DNA of 64,000 nt, taken from positions 28,835,732 through 28,899,731 of the forward strand of contig NC_088304.1 of the NCBI RefSeq assembly GCF_032854445.1. The letters are read 5' to 3'. The stretch is from Liolophura sinensis (lineage: Eukaryota; Mollusca; Polyplacophora; Chitonida; Chitonidae). Shown here piece after piece: positions 12,561 through 26,036 of this stretch. The notes beneath the pieces are model-generated. The model worked only from the letters and a program-made list of their open reading frames with translations. It was not told the origin of the DNA and did no database searches. How positions within the stretch are numbered: the stretch's first letter is position 1; the number at the start of each line of letters is the position of its first letter. The translations under genes were made by a program, and so were the position numbers.

Positions 12561-13189
12561 GACCGAAATATAATTACAACCATCTTATTCCACGATCCTT
12601 TTCTTCAATTAAGCGGACCCGTGTGTGTGTACCAAATACGTCCGTCTGCGTTGTTTGAACAGCATCTGTAGAGCTTCCTAAAAGGCTGTCTTTTTTATCT
12701 GTTGTCTATATCTTACGTAACAAGTACTTGTAGGTAAAGCCTATTTGCGATAGTATGAACAGTAGACATGCGTCGCTGGTAATTTCAGAGACTAGATCTG
12801 ACATCATACCGTTGCTCACCCGACTGTGTTCCATTGGTTTTCTGTTTGAGGACTTCCGCGCTGGCAAATGGTATACCACTAGCCAGTGTTCGTGGATTCC
12901 ACGACTCATTATGTCACACCAAATGCCTACTTTTATTTCTTGTATTACCACAACGATGTTGACAACCATCACTAGGGAATAGGGCCGTTTCCGTGACTTC
13001 CAACAGTGAAACTGACCATCAGGAAGCTGTTCTATATGCATGGCATGTATATGGACATGAACAGCATTTTTCACGATCTACGCAAAAAGATGAGCACTTC
13101 TGTTTTACAAGATACCGATGTTCCAACTTACTTTAGAGCTTTAGTGGATGGGTTACCAAGCATGCAAGATAGAAATGTCTGGCCTATAG

Positions 13190-13425
13190 TGATTAGCGTG
13201 CTAGCGCGCCACATTGGCCCAAGAGCCTCTCACAAATACGATCGCTGTGAGTTCATGTCCAGCTCATGCTGACTTCCTCTCCTCTCCAGAAATCTGCGGA
13301 TGGTCGTGTTTTTCCGCCAGGCTCTGCCTGGTTTCCCCACCATAATGCTGGTCGCCGTCGTATATAAGTGAAATATTGTTGAGTACGGCATAAAACTTTA
13401 ATCCAACAAATAGATAGAGAAAAAC
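13190..13425 (+). mobile_element. tRNA-derived SINE, 'aaacaccaatc' tail family
   Basis: Contains 'gatcgctgtgagttcatgtc' (B-box area), 'ctgcggatggtcgtg', 'ccaccataatgctggtcgcc' and 'aagtgaaatattgttgagta'. The 5' head is degraded. Confidence 0.85.
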
Positions 13426-13429
13426 ACCT

Positions 13430-16380
13430 TAATTTGCCAACACTTGCATACGTTGAACCATTTTCATTTAAATCTTCATATATACTGACATTTATTTTCC
13501 ATTACGAATAGCTGGAATTTTTATACCTATAGGTTTTTGCAGAGCACATTCCGTTAAATGTCCGGTTTATACGACGAAAAATCGTTGAAAGAAATGACTG
13601 TCTGATAAAATGTATATCGTATTTTCTCTTATAAACTTACAGATTTTAAGATTTGGATCAATGTTTAAAAACATCATTTGTCTATCGAGCGTAACTGTAC
13701 TTTCACATATAATCTCATCTTACTGAACAAGGTTTTCAGTCACATCATGATATGACGACGAATTCATCTTACTGAAAACGATATCTAAATCCACACAATA
13801 TACACTTGCCAATTTTTTATAATATGGTGTGTTGTTTACAAAACAAACCGAGGGTTCACACAGAGGTAATGTTCTATTTTACTAATTATGGTTGACATGA
13901 TAATAAAACATATTATGCGTGTTAATTGTATCTGCTGATATAGGTGCTCATGCACTTTCCTTCTACAGTGCTGTTCCAAAAGCAATTACGCTCCATTGTT
14001 CAACATTTTTTTCTCACGGTTACCGGGTCAATTTTAACACTATTTTTTGTGTACTTATGTGTAGAAGCTAATGGCTCTTGTCTACCATTATGCCATCTAG
14101 TTGTCATCATTCTGGGGCTGTCATTGGGGTTTATGGTACCGCTAGATATAATGCCCTGAGAGATAATCAGTGACTGTGGTGATGGCGTTGGTCCCTATTA
14201 TAACATTACAGCCCAATACACGTATGTGACAATTGTACATGTGGCTTTAATTTACGCATAAAAGTCACACAACGTGCATAATTAAGAACCGTATAATGGC
14301 ACAACATGCAAATGCAGAGCCTGGCAGAAAACCCATCTGCCCGGCAGGTCTCTAACCATAGAACATCATGCAATTGACGTTCATTTGATGCGTTTTACAA
14401 AATTTACAAACAATACCTCTTTCACGTAAATGAGGGTGGCCTGAGTTATATTTCTTATATGTACTAGATTTAAGGATGCTTGTATTTATTCTTTCATGGA
14501 AAAGACAAGTTTCGGTACGTGTCCCGTTTGGTGTCTTCGACATGGTATTGCTGTTGTATTGTGAATGTTAGCAGGCCTTACACATAATCTGTTTTAATCT
14601 GGTCTTGCAGTGGAACTGTAGGCTTGGTGACCACCTACTGTTTTAATCCACCGCAACGCTGCATATCAGGACCAGTAATGTACGTTATTGTTAGAATTTT
14701 ATGTCTGCAAACCTTATTAAAACTTGTTTGTTACTATGCTGTATGTTTTTGTATAAAAATGTACTGTCACTTGTCAAGGAAACCCAGAGCCCCGGAACCA
14801 CCGTCTCTGCGATGCAATTGTGCCACAGCTGAAGTTACACCAGCTAGTGTGAATCTGTCTAATTTATATGTGCATGTTTTCCTATCGTTCATAAAGTGTT
14901 CAGTACATAAGTAAATCCTGCCTTGAGTGTTCCTGATTACAAATTGTGACCAGCATCACAATATTGCAATCAGGCATGCAGCCCCATGTACAAGTATGCC
15001 AAGAGATACTATCGCGACATGCCTGATCAGAAATTTAAAACTGAATGTGGCGATAAAGAAAACTCCTTGAGTGTTTCATCATTTTGGTTTTAACTTTAGA
15101 CTTCATATTCAACATAACTTAAGAGTCGTTATCAAATATGATGCATATTTGTACATTTATCCATTAGATTGAAGGTTTATGCTGTACTTATATGACGGCG
15201 GCCAGCATTATGGTGGGAGGAAACCGGGCACTCCCTGCATGGAGGAGACACACGACCATCCGCAGGCTGTCGCCAGATTTTCCCACAATCCAGATTTAAT
15301 GTTTTCACCTGTTTTGTTGTTCATGATATAATTCAGCAGTTCTACGACAATTTACAGCGACTACTTTCACAACTGGACATTTAATCAAACTCAGCGCAAG
15401 AACTTTCAAACAGCAGCTTTCTCGATTTGAATTAAAGTTTCGATTTGAAAAAAACAACTTATGTACTAACGTTGTATATGGCTGAAAAACTGCCGGTGTG
15501 GCGTTAAGCCATAATCATAATTAATAATTCATTCATTAATTCATTCTTTTCATTCGTCTAGTACAACGTCCTCCCAACATCATTGAACACTGCCTCTTTT
15601 TTGCATGATTCTGACCTATTTTCTATAATTTCTTAGTTCTTTAGTTTTTTGTGCTAAACGTACGAATTTTGTTAACTGGTCTTGTGATTATCAACTCGGA
15701 TCGTCCAATATGTTTGACGGCTGGTTTATGAATGTGAGTTTCGACAAATATATTGTTATTTTGCCATAGAAAAGACACAGTGTTTTCTTCTTGAATTCAA
15801 AATGACCGGCGATTAAGGCCACGACCTACTGTACTCCAGCACGGACAATCGTCAGTTGATATCACTTGTATTGACCGCATTTCACGGGACTATATATCAC
15901 AGTTTCCCCTCATTGATACGTTGGTTGGGTTTTGCATTACAGCTTTGACCGAGCTAATACTACAGGTCTATCGTAGGCGGCTATTTTACACGCAGGACAA
16001 CAGCCGTTTAAAAACAGAAGGCGAAACTGTGTATTGGTGCAAAGACGAAGACAGTTCTTTGGAAACAACGCGATGTAGTAACGCGATTCTCGTCTATTAT
16101 AAATCAAAATAATGCTGTGTCAACTGCAATTTTCCCCTAAGCCATTGATCCTAAACACAGGACGTGAAGTCTGACAATGCTACACTTGATCCCCGGGCAC
16201 CTATCCCGCAGATTTCTGGAGCAAACTCTCTCAAGATCACGCACTACACGTCACACGAGAACATGCGAGGCTTTGTGTCAGTTACAACCGCGATACTAAT
16301 AACAAGTCTGAAAGTGTGGCCCACGATAGGATCAAAGACCTCTATTTTGAAATTTGGAAACACAACACTAACAGCATGTG
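13430..16380. other. No gene recognised; one SINE fragment
   Basis: Holds an antisense SINE piece at 15180-15290 ('ccagcattatggtgggagga', 'acgaccatccgcagg'). Reading frames at 13944-14159, 14624-14914 and 15921-16112 are short and unsupported. Otherwise unremarkable. Confidence 0.5.
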
Positions 16381-16384
16381 TTTG

Positions 16385-16570
16385 AATATCATAATACAAT
16401 GTCCTGTCACATTAAATATAATATCCTGTTAGTCCAATAGAATCTTTAATATTAAACGTTGAATTAATAGAATATGTGTGTTACAGAAAAATATACTGCA
16501 ATAACAGAATACATTCTAGCATCACTCAGACTTTCTACTAAAATTAACGCATTAATTGTTTTAGTGTATA
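16385..16570 (-). mobile_element. Inverted-repeat element, family C, copy 4
   Basis: On the minus strand: 'gagtgatgctagaatgtatt', 'ctgttattgcag', one 'cacatattctattaattcaa' unit, then 'ctaacaggatattat'. Same order as copies 3 and 5. Confidence 0.7.
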
Positions 16571-16965
16571 GATGTTCACAGTAGATTCGGGTCAATTCAC
16601 ACAACAACTTGTAGAACTCCTTTACCAAGTCCATATTTTGCACAGAATTTACAAATCGCCGAGGAAGTCTATACGATATCAAAAGAAGCCAGATATGCAT
16701 ATGAGTAAGAGGAGCTGAGACGCATCCAAATGTAGCGAGAAACCATAAAAACGTGAGTGCCAAATATTCCCCTGTGCAACTGTCTGAGTTCTCCGATCAA
16801 TGAATTGTGGTGCTGGTATTTTCTTTTGTAGCAAAGAAAAGATAGTCGCTTAGAAAGATGTCTGTATGGTTACACTAGCCCAGATTAATTTTGCTCCAGT
16901 ATATAGCTGACAATTCCTTGTTCTAGTACAATGCGCTTAAAGAATAATGTAAACAAATCAAATGG

Positions 16966-16967
<2 letters not shown>

Positions 16968-17037
<70 letters not shown>
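16968..17037. repeat. (TA)n microsatellite, about 35 repeats
   Basis: Uninterrupted TA dinucleotides for about 70 bp. Confidence 0.98.
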
Positions 17038-17043
<6 letters not shown>

Positions 17044-17530
17044 GAAAATGGATGTAAATAGGGAAGTCTCGCGGATAAACTTATCTTTCACATGAGGTCG
17101 AGGGCCAAATGTCAAATTTACACTATAGCTGACTGACCGCACATATACAATCTTGTGGTTTCGTGATTACTTTGGACATGTCGATTGTCATTAGTGTCAA
17201 GAGCTTAAATGTCTTTGACAGGAATGAACCAAACAAAGGTGACACTTTTGCTATACGGAAAGCACGTGATTTGAAGAGTGACGGGTTAAGTGGTACAAAG
17301 TGCACGCAAAGCCATGTATATGTGCCCAACAGCTTGTCAGTTCAAAATAGCCTTGTTGTTCTTTAACATTTTTGTTAAAAAAATACAATAAAGCGACTTC
17401 AGGATCTATATATACAATGATTCAGAAAAAAAGGTTGCGATTGTCACTGTTGAATAATTATAACACCACCCGAGGCAATGAGTTTTTGCCGCCAAACCCA
17501 GCTTATGCAGTTTAACATTATACAGATAGC

Positions 17531-17635
17531 GCATGCTGTGGGGTGGGACATCAGGAAATGTCAGCTCGAGAGAAACGATATTGAATATGACTTGTGGAGA
17601 GCTGACAATTCCTGATATCCCACCCGACAGCATGC
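17531..17635. repeat. Imperfect inverted repeat, 37-bp arms
   Basis: Arms 17531-17567 and 17599-17635 pair with about three mismatches (gcatgctgtggggtggg against its reverse complement cccacccgacagcatgc), separated by a 31-bp spacer. Not clearly part of families A-C. Confidence 0.85.
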
Positions 17636-17639
17636 ACCA

Positions 17640-18790
17640 TATGTTTTATTATACCGAAAAAACAGTGTACCTTTTCAAGTTGTGTACTTTAAATCGCCGA
17701 AGTCGTACGTCGATAACGGAGCTATAATCACCGTCCGGACGTTTAGGAACAAACAGACGTCAGAGAGCTCCGAAAGGGAGAAACTGCTGTGGAATAAACT
17801 CACGTGATCGTTGGATATTAGCACGAGATCGTTGGAAATTGCCTTGTGAAGGTGGGATAATACTTCGTGAGCGTAACGTTGTAGGTCACGTCTTGCGGAA
17901 TATCATGTGACCGTCTCTGGACCAGTGGAAACGGAGAATAACCCTGTGACGTATAATAAAGTGAGATGTTTTGCGAAAAGGGATTCACTGAGCCTCCAGC
18001 GGGGAGAATAGTTGAAAGCAGGAGTGCCAAGATCCACGCACGTCTTGTCATGATGGTACATTGTAACCATTTCAATTAACCTCCGTTGGTCCCTCGCTGG
18101 TTTGCTGCAATAATCAGGCTCTTGTGCCAATGAGGCCGCGTGTTCGAATCCAGCTCTCGCTGCTTTCAGTTTCTTCTGCGGCTTTAGGCCAGGAGGTTTA
18201 TCAAGTACATAACAAAGGAGAGCGGCTTACTCGTTTTACAAAGGCTTAACCTAGCCTTTGTCGAATTTGAAACTTTGTGTTAACCGACATGAAATGTGTT
18301 GTTTAACATGGACATTGCCATTATACTAGTAGTACTTAAATTAACAACTGTTTCACAATCTTTGTGTATAGATTAAGATTTGTAACGCCAATTAAACCAC
18401 GCGGAATGCGAGTGTCAACAGTCGGCTTCCATATTACATGCATATACTAGAAGCACCAAGATTGGCAATTAGAAAGTTTACATGCAGGTAATACAAATTC
18501 AAGTAAACGGAAAGTAGTGAGTTGTCTGCTTGACTGATATCAGGAAGAACTTGCCGCCAATCCCGGCGAAGAATGCAACTCATATATCACACACGTGGCC
18601 CCAAAATACAAATACAGGTCAAATAAAAACAGATATATGCAGGCCTATACCGGTATGTACAGTGTGTATCGCTGTGATATCAACTGTACGTGCAAATAAA
18701 CACAGTGTAGGCGTGCATTACGCTGTGATGTTTCTCTACATTTCGTGCCATGACACGATTATGCTGACAAATACACATGTATATCTATAC
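17640..18790. other. No gene recognised; possible SINE head
   Basis: At about 18065-18210 a tRNA-like B box ('gtgttcgaatccagctctcg') is followed by 'ctgcggctttaggccaggag', resembling 34690-34790 and 58225-58290, so a third, degraded SINE family is likely. Overlapping frames at 17818-18130 are unsupported. Confidence 0.4.
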
Positions 18791-18792
18791 TC

Positions 18793-19145
18793 TAAAAAAG
18801 ATATTCCGTTATAATTAACAGAAAGTCTGTTGTTTGAGTGATGCTAGAATGTTTGTGTTAATGTGGCAGATTATTCTGTTAAATGTATAACACACACATT
18901 CTAATAAATCAGCCCAAAGACTGTATTCGACTAACAGGATAATATGATTCCAGAGCGTATTCTGTTATGACATAATCCAGTAATACATCAATAAAAATGC
19001 AATTTTTATGTTGAAATAATAATAATAATAATAATAATATGTATATATGTACCTGTATCTCTCAGAATAATCTACAGCAATGACACAATACATTGTAGCA
19101 TCACTTAAACGACAGGTTTTCTGTTAAATTTAACTCATTTTTTAC
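18793..19145 (+). mobile_element. Inverted-repeat element, family C, copy 5 (most complete)
   Basis: Left 'ctgttgtttgagtgatgcta', right 'tgtagcatcacttaaacgac', with 'attaacagaaagtctgttg' inverted at the far end. The interior has a single 'cattctaataaatcagcc' unit and 'ctaacaggata'. An (ATA)n stretch sits at about 19014-19039. Confidence 0.75.
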
Positions 19146-19339
19146 TTCATTTATTTTTTTTTAAATTCATAATGACTGTTTTAAAGACCCACACAATCTG
19201 TAATTCTTACATCTCTGCATAAGGCCATTACAGAGTATAAGTGTTTAGCATTTACAGTCAGCGAAGGATTGATGGAGACTAGGGGTAGCCATGAAGCAAA
19301 GTCTATGTGATAATCAAGAAGTTATTTACGCCCTTTTTT

Positions 19340-19605
19340 TTTTTTTTTTTTTTTGATTGGTGTTTTACGCCGTGCTCAAGAATATTTCACTTATACGACG
19401 GCGACCAGCATTATGGTGGGTGGAAACCGGGCACAGCCCGGGGGAAACCCACGACCATCCGCAGGTTTCTGCAAGACCTTCCCACTTACGGCCGAGGAGG
19501 AAGCCAGCATGAGCTGGACTTGAACTCACAGCGACCGCATTGGTGAGAGGCTCCTGGGCCATTACGCTGCGCTAGCGGGCTAACCGACTGAGCCACGGAG
19601 GCCCC
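19340..19605 (-). mobile_element. Complete tRNA-derived SINE with target-site duplication
   Basis: Minus strand: head 'ggggcctccgtggctcagtc' and 'ggttagcccgctagcgcagc' (A box), 'gtgagttcaagtccagctca' (B box), 'ccaccataatgctggtcgcc', 'aagtgaaatattcttgagca' and a poly-A end. The 12-bp acgccctttttt flanks it at 19328-19339 and 19606-19617, a clear retroposition footprint. Confidence 0.92.
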
Positions 19606-19649
19606 ACGCCCTTTTTTGGAACTCTCCTAACTTACGTCTAACTTAAGAA

Positions 19650-19845
19650 AATTTAACTCATACGACGGCGGCTAGTATTATGGTGGGAGGAAACAGGGTA
19701 GAGCCCGGGGAAACCCATAGCCATCCAAAGGCCACTGGCAGACCTTCCCAACTGAAGAGGAAGCCAACACGAGCTAGACTTGAACTCACAGCGATCGCAC
19801 TGGCGGGAGATTCCTGGGTCTTTCTGCGCCGCTAGCACAAAGGCC
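19650..19845 (-). mobile_element. SINE of the same family, degraded
   Basis: Antisense copy 45 bp beyond the complete one: 'ggcggctagtattatggtgg', 'gagctagacttgaactcaca', 'gcgatcgcactgg'. About 15-20% diverged and lacking a clean tail. Confidence 0.8.
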
Positions 19846-19849
19846 CCCT

Positions 19850-21110
19850 GTACGTCCTGTATCTATAAGGGTGATAATACTGAAAGCATGTAGCGCAGCA
19901 TGTGTTAGTGCTTGGCCCAAAATTCACGGTAGTTAAGCCACAGTGTGATCCCTGAAGTATTGCAAATCCCCAGGATTTCGCTGTAAATTGTCATGGGAGA
20001 GAGGCATAGGCTTGACAGTATTGTATATGTAAACTGTTCGCTGCGAGTTAGATACGAAAGGATGCGCAAAGCATTTCATTTTCAACAGTTGCATATATTT
20101 AAGCCATTAACATTCGTGATTGCTATTCCAGTTACCACAACAACAAGACTTCAAGAAAATTAGAGATCAGTATTTAATGGGACCCGGTTCTCTGCAATTT
20201 GTTAGTCGGCATTTGTGGAATTATTTTCTTTGGGCAACTCGTAGATGGTTTAGACATTTCCCTCCAACCGTGAAGTAGTGATGACCCACTGTTAAGTCTC
20301 TGGAGTATACGGCGATAGCTTTAACAGCTGTTTGTACGAGTTGGCGCCTGAAACAGACAAACCCTGAATGTCAATCAAGTGACGTCTTCCAACAGCTGGG
20401 GTTGACAAGGTCACGTGATTCCACTAGTTAGTCGTCTGCTTTTAGCATGGTTCGGTAAGGTTCTTCGTCACGTTCTCACTCGGATAGGAAACATTTGGAG
20501 CCGTAAAGAAAACAACTTACTTCATTAAATACGCCGCGAAAGAACACTAACTGTTCAATTCTGTCTATGATAAAGAGCTCAACGAGGGAAAAGTTTCACA
20601 AAACGATTTCGGTCCATATTAAACCAAGTTTCGGCAACAAGCTTTTGTAAAGAAGCCCAAAATGAAACAGGCCCCCAAAGCATGAGTGCCATGTGTTGTA
20701 ATCAAACTACCAGTTATCAGAAATCTTATTTAGGCATACTGTGACAATAACACGGAAAGTGGCATTTGTTGGTCTCTCATTTCGACCCGCCAAAACATTG
20801 CCCTAAATAAGAAATATACTGAATCGCCCGTTTTTCTCCGCTGTTTTACCAGGCAGTAGAAATTTGGTTAGCCTAAACTTGATATATTTCCTTGTACCAT
20901 TTTGTCTTCTATAGTATCGTGATTAGGTTTTTACTTTTGTACTTACTTTTTTTCCTTAGTTTTTTTTTCGAAACTTTGAACAGTTACAGAGTAAAATAAA
21001 CGCTACATAATCCATGACAAATCTGCTTTGCTTGTATCAAACTCAAATACTATGACTGACCGATTGATATATTGTAGGATTGACTGGCGTTAATGTGGCA
21101 ATATTTCACT
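19850..21110. other. No gene recognised
   Basis: Intergenic sequence. I found no convincing exon, RNA gene or repeat in this stretch. Confidence 0.5.
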
Positions 21111-21117
21111 TATGAAA

Positions 21118-21832
21118 GGGAGGGTGTAGGAAACTGGAAGAAATGAGAGAGCATAGAGAGGACTGGAGCGCCTGGAGGGAACTGTAGAGGATTGAGAATA
21201 CTGGAGGACACTGGGGACACTGGGGAGCCTGGAGGAAACCGGTGGACATTGGAGAACCTGGAGGAAACTGGCACAGAGGAGCCTGGAGGAAACTGGAAAG
21301 CCAGGAGAGCCTGGAGGAAACTGGTGAGACTGGGGAAAACTGGTGGACACTGGAGAGCCTAGAGGAAACTGGTGGACACTGGAGAGCCTAAAAGAAACTG
21401 GTGGACACTAGGGAGTCCGGAGGAAACTGGTGAGCCTGGGGGAAACTGGAGAGTCTGGAGGAAACTGATGGACACTGGAGAGCCTGGAGGAAACTGGTGA
21501 GCGTGGCGGGAACTGGAAAGCTTGAAGGACACTGGTGGACACTGGAGAGGCTGGAGGAAAATGGTGGACACTGGAGAGTCTGGAGGAAACTGGTGAGCCT
21601 GGGGGGAACTGGAGAGTCTGGAGGAAACTGATGAACATTGGAGAGCCTGAAGGAAACTGGTGGACATTGGAGAACCTGGAGGAAACTGGCAGACACAGAG
21701 GAGCCTGGAGGAAACTGGAAAGCCTGGAGGAAACTGGAAAGCCAGGAGAGCCTGGAGGAAACTGGTGAGCCAGGGGGAAACTGGTGGACACTGGAGAGCC
21801 TGGAGGAAACTGGTGGACACTGGAGAGCTTTT
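21118..21832. repeat. G-rich minisatellite, ~27-30-bp units
   Basis: Irregular copies of 'gagcctggaggaaactggtg' plus 'gacactgga', about 25 in all. Purine-rich on the plus strand. Open frames on both strands (up to 182 codons, 'SSFLQALQCPPVS' type) are by-products of the repeat. Confidence 0.93.
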
Positions 21833-22682
21833 CAAAAGTTTTTCAAAAGTATGAACATTCCCACCTGCGACACAGATTTTCATCTGCTGAGGGAGCTCAC
21901 TATGCATTCCAAGCTGCTGGAAGACTGAAAGACAAGCGATCTCTAATGAACTCCATGTAAGATGATACCAGGGCCCATTTGTTCAAAACTGTTTCAAGAC
22001 CTAATACCAGATTTAAGTCTTCAATTTTGTACATAACCCAAAAATCATTGTGTAACAGTATATTAAATATGAACTGCTGCTGCTGATGTTATACTTTGAC
22101 TTTGGACAACTGTATTACCTGCAGAATTGGGCTAAAATGTTAAATATAAAATATGATTTAGTACCAGCATTTGCTAATACACTTTCGAAAAATGGGACCC
22201 TGAGCCGTGCTGGTAAGAACCACTCTAATGACATGAATGAAGAGATATGGGTGGAAACTGGTAAATACCATGAGGTCAATGGGTTTTCCAAGTAATTACA
22301 TGAATTTTAGGTTACAATTATATATATATATATACATGCTTATATATGCATATATACATATATATATTTATGCTTGGAAGAGATGGGGCAAACACACCGC
22401 TCTGTAGATCAAGCATTCAACCTCAACCTGGATGGTGCAGGATTCTGGGACACCCTGTATATTAAGAGGTTGTAATGCTGATTTTATTAATGTAACGTTA
22501 TGAGCTCGCAACTACCATGGTGATGTTATGCCTACAGTACTGGTTTCCATAACTTTAGGAGTGCTTTGTGAAACCTGGCCTTGGTCTTTAGAAATTTGAC
22601 TTTGAAATTTTTGTTTACAAGTTCATGGCCTGAACTGAATACTTCACTTAGTATTACATAAATTTAACTAATGCTGTGACTA

Positions 22683-24155
22683 GGAATGAGTGAATAATTG
22701 AAGACAGTCCTCATTATATACTACCAATGAGTTAATAATTGAAGACACAGTCCTCATTATATACTACCAGTGAGTGAATAATTGAAGACAGTCCTCATTA
22801 TATACTACCAATGATTGAATAACTGAAGACACAGTCCTCATTATATACTACCGATGAGTGAATAACTGAAGACACAGTCCTCATTATATACTACCAATGA
22901 GAGAATAATTGAAGACAGTCCTCATTATATACTACCAATGAGTGAATAATTGAAGACACAGTCCTCATTATATACTACCAATGAGTGAATAACTGAAGAC
23001 ACAGTCCTCATTATATACTACCAGTGAGTGAATAATTGAAGACAGTCCTCATTATATACTACCAATGAGTGAATACTTGAAGACACAGTCCTCATTATAT
23101 ACTACCAATGAGAGAATACTTGAAGACACAGTCCTCATTATATACTACCAATGAGTGAATACTTGAAGACACAGTCCTCATTATATACTACCAATGAGTG
23201 AATACTTGAAGACACAGTCCTCATTATATACTACCAATGAGTGAATACTTGAAGACAGTCATCATTATATACTACCAATGAGTGAATAATTGAAGACACA
23301 GTCCTCATTATATACTACCAGTGAGTGAATAATTGAAGACAGTCCTCATTATATACTACCAATGATTGAATAACTGAAGACACAGTCCTCATTATATACT
23401 ACCAATGAGAGAATAATTGAAGACAGTCCTCATTATATACTACCAATGAGTGAATAATTGAAGACACAGTCCTCATTATATACCACCGATGAGTGAATAA
23501 CTGAAGACACAGTCCTCATTATATACTACCAATGAGAGAATAATTGAAGACAGTCCTCATTATATACTACCAATGAGTTAATAATTGAAGACAGTCCTCA
23601 TTATATACTACCAGTGAGTGAATAACTGAAGACACAGTCCTCATTATATACTACCAATGATTGAATAACTGAAGACACAGTCCTCATTATATACTACCAA
23701 TGAGTGAATAACTGAAGACAGAGTCCTCATTATATACTACCAATGAGAGAATAATTGAAGACAGTCCTCATTATATACTACCAATGAGTGAATAACTGAA
23801 GACACAGTCCTCATTATATACTACCAATGAGAGAATACTTGAAGACACAGTCCTCATTATATACTACCAATGAGTGAATACTTGAAGACACAGTCCTCAT
23901 TATATACTACCTATGAGTGAATACTTGAAGACACAGTCCTCATTATATACTACCAATGAGTGAATAATTGAAGACAGTCCTCATTATATACTACCAATGA
24001 GTTAATAATTGAAGGCAGTCCTCATTATATACTACCGATGAGTTAATAATTGAAGACAGTCCTCATTATATACTACCAATGAGTGAATACTTGAAGACAC
24101 AGTCCTCATTATATACTACCAATGAGTGAATAATTGAAAACACAGTCCTCATTAT
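22683..24155. repeat. Minisatellite with 43- and 41-bp unit variants, ~35 copies
   Basis: The unit includes 'accaatgagtgaataattga', 'agacacagtcctcattatat' and 'act'. Two classes differ by 'gacacagtcc' versus 'gacagtcc' (2 bp). Secondary variants gag-agaata, gag-ttaata and atactt/ataact recur in blocks. Confidence 0.96.
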
Positions 24156-24159
24156 ATTT

Positions 24160-25500
24160 TATTTAGTCTTTAATCTCGTATTGCATTTACCTGTATAGGT
24201 ACATGCCCAATGCTGATGTTCTGAACTACACCAAGGATTGATTGACTCTAACTGCTGACTGAGAGAAACACTTTCTTACATTTCCGTTTCTATGAATCTG
24301 AACCTTAAAAGCTACGAACACTATTTATTAACACTAACTACAAGATCGCTATATTCCACCGTGATCTGTGATCTGTTAGAAGTTACATCACAAAATGCTT
24401 CTGGGAGTTGTGCTTTTGCAATACATGTACATCTCCGCCCCCAATCAGTTGGAGACATGAGGTTAATAGCAATGTCAAAAGTCTGCTACACAACAAAATG
24501 GCTAATAATTTTGCTACCATCAGTTCAAAGTTGAACTTGGTGTTTACGCTGTCTTTTGTGAACCTATGTGCAGAGTCTCATTTCTGAATATCTTTTTTTT
24601 TTAAAAAGTAAAAGTTTAAAATAAGTTTTTGTAAAAAAAAAATATAATAAAGGAAAAACAGGAAAATACAGGAATTTAACAGGAAAAAATTTAACAAAAT
24701 GCTGCAAATCTTCAACTTGAACTGTAACTTGGAAGCTATGTCGTTTCTTTCAAAATTGATACTTGCAAATCTAAGTTAATTTTTGCTGTTATTTTAGAAT
24801 TACATTTCACGAAATATCCGACAAATCTATATGGCCCAAATAATTACATTTTACAACATATCAGCCTTGTCTGGACATGTGTTACCATTCAAAATTGATA
24901 ACAAAGTTTTTAAAGTTTTTAACTTTTCTAAATTTCTAAATTTTAAGACCATAAATAGTTTAAGTATGAATATGATATTTACCAAAACTTAATTATATGA
25001 GCTATTCTTCGTGAATAAACATACAGAAAATTTGATACCATTAGGAAATATGTATATTTTACCAAAAATCTTCAGTATAAACTCTTCATCTAATACATGT
25101 GGGTTTCAAATTTTGCAAACACCTATACCCGATTGCACATGGCTCAAAAAAAAAGTCAATATTTAAGCAATGCTTTCTGTTACAAGTACAAATTGTATAA
25201 TACTTGTGTGTTGAAGACTTAGAACACCACCAACACCTCAGCTAAACTGATCAGCTGTATCAACACCGAGGGTCATTCCAGGATAACTTTATATCAAAAT
25301 CTCCAGAATATAAGACCTATATACACAACTGAATAATATACACACACATTAAATGAAAACACTACAAGACTTAACGCATGTAAAACCTATCATGGCGATT
25401 TTTGGTAAACAATAATAGAATGCATGAGCCAATATAATGTTACAGCTCCATGACTCTTGAATTTCTACAACTTTTCACCTCCTACAGCTAAATCCACTAT
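24160..25500. other. No gene recognised (downstream of MMAB)
   Basis: Very AT-rich, with many short A and T runs. No exon candidate was seen. It probably separates MMAB from the next locus. Confidence 0.5.
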
Positions 25501-25520
25501 TATAATAAACAAAATGATCC

Positions 25521-25526
25521 TTTATT
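25521..25526 (-). terminator. Candidate poly(A) signal of MMAB
   Basis: TTTATT on the plus strand is AATAAA on the minus strand, about 390 bp past the MMAB stop codon. This would give a 3'UTR of roughly 400 nt. No transcript evidence is available. Confidence 0.45.
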
Positions 25527-25915
25527 TCTCTCCAGAACTTTCAAGTAAATCACAGACCAAATTTAGGGGTTTTACCGTAGTTCTTCTCATTTTTAGGACA
25601 TATTAGTAACGTTGAACGTTCTCCCACTTTCTTGTAAAGTGAAGATATGTATATGTTATTCATTAGATGGACTAACCACCTGAAAAAATAAAGAAACTAT
25701 TCCTTCTACAATTACACGTATACTGATTAAAAAGGGCAGTGTTCCCAAAACTAGAAGGATTAGGTAATTGTCATGTTTACATTTTCATATACACCCCAGA
25801 CAATGCAATCTGATCTCTGTACAACGTTTCTTTTTCCATCTCCAAAATCCATTTTTTACTTGTAGATTTGGTGTTTTTATCTCTTCAAAATTAAACTGAG
25901 GTAAAGCCTGTGATG

Positions 25916-26036
25916 TCATGTGTCCTCATCGCTGTCAGGATGGAGATCTTCCCGTGAGATCCGTTTGTAGATCTTCTCCTGTCTGCCTTCCATCATGGCC
26001 GCATACCTCGCTACTGTGAATAGGTAGTCGCTCAGC
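25916..26036 (-). CDS. MMAB: MMAB exon 9: C-terminus and stop
   Basis: 121 bp, residues 195-234 and TGA at 25918-25916. [14 protein letters not shown] is the last conserved family block; the end (HPDSDEDT) is acidic, as in human. Acceptor TTGCAG. Confidence 0.96.

Noticed and set aside
19340-19605. tRNA gene (A and B box present)
   Set aside because: The head does not fold into an intact cloverleaf and continues into SINE body sequence.
21359-21907. 182-codon minus-strand frame and several overlapping frames on both strands
   Set aside because: By-product of a G-rich minisatellite; all frames show the same repeated peptide and none has flanking gene structure.
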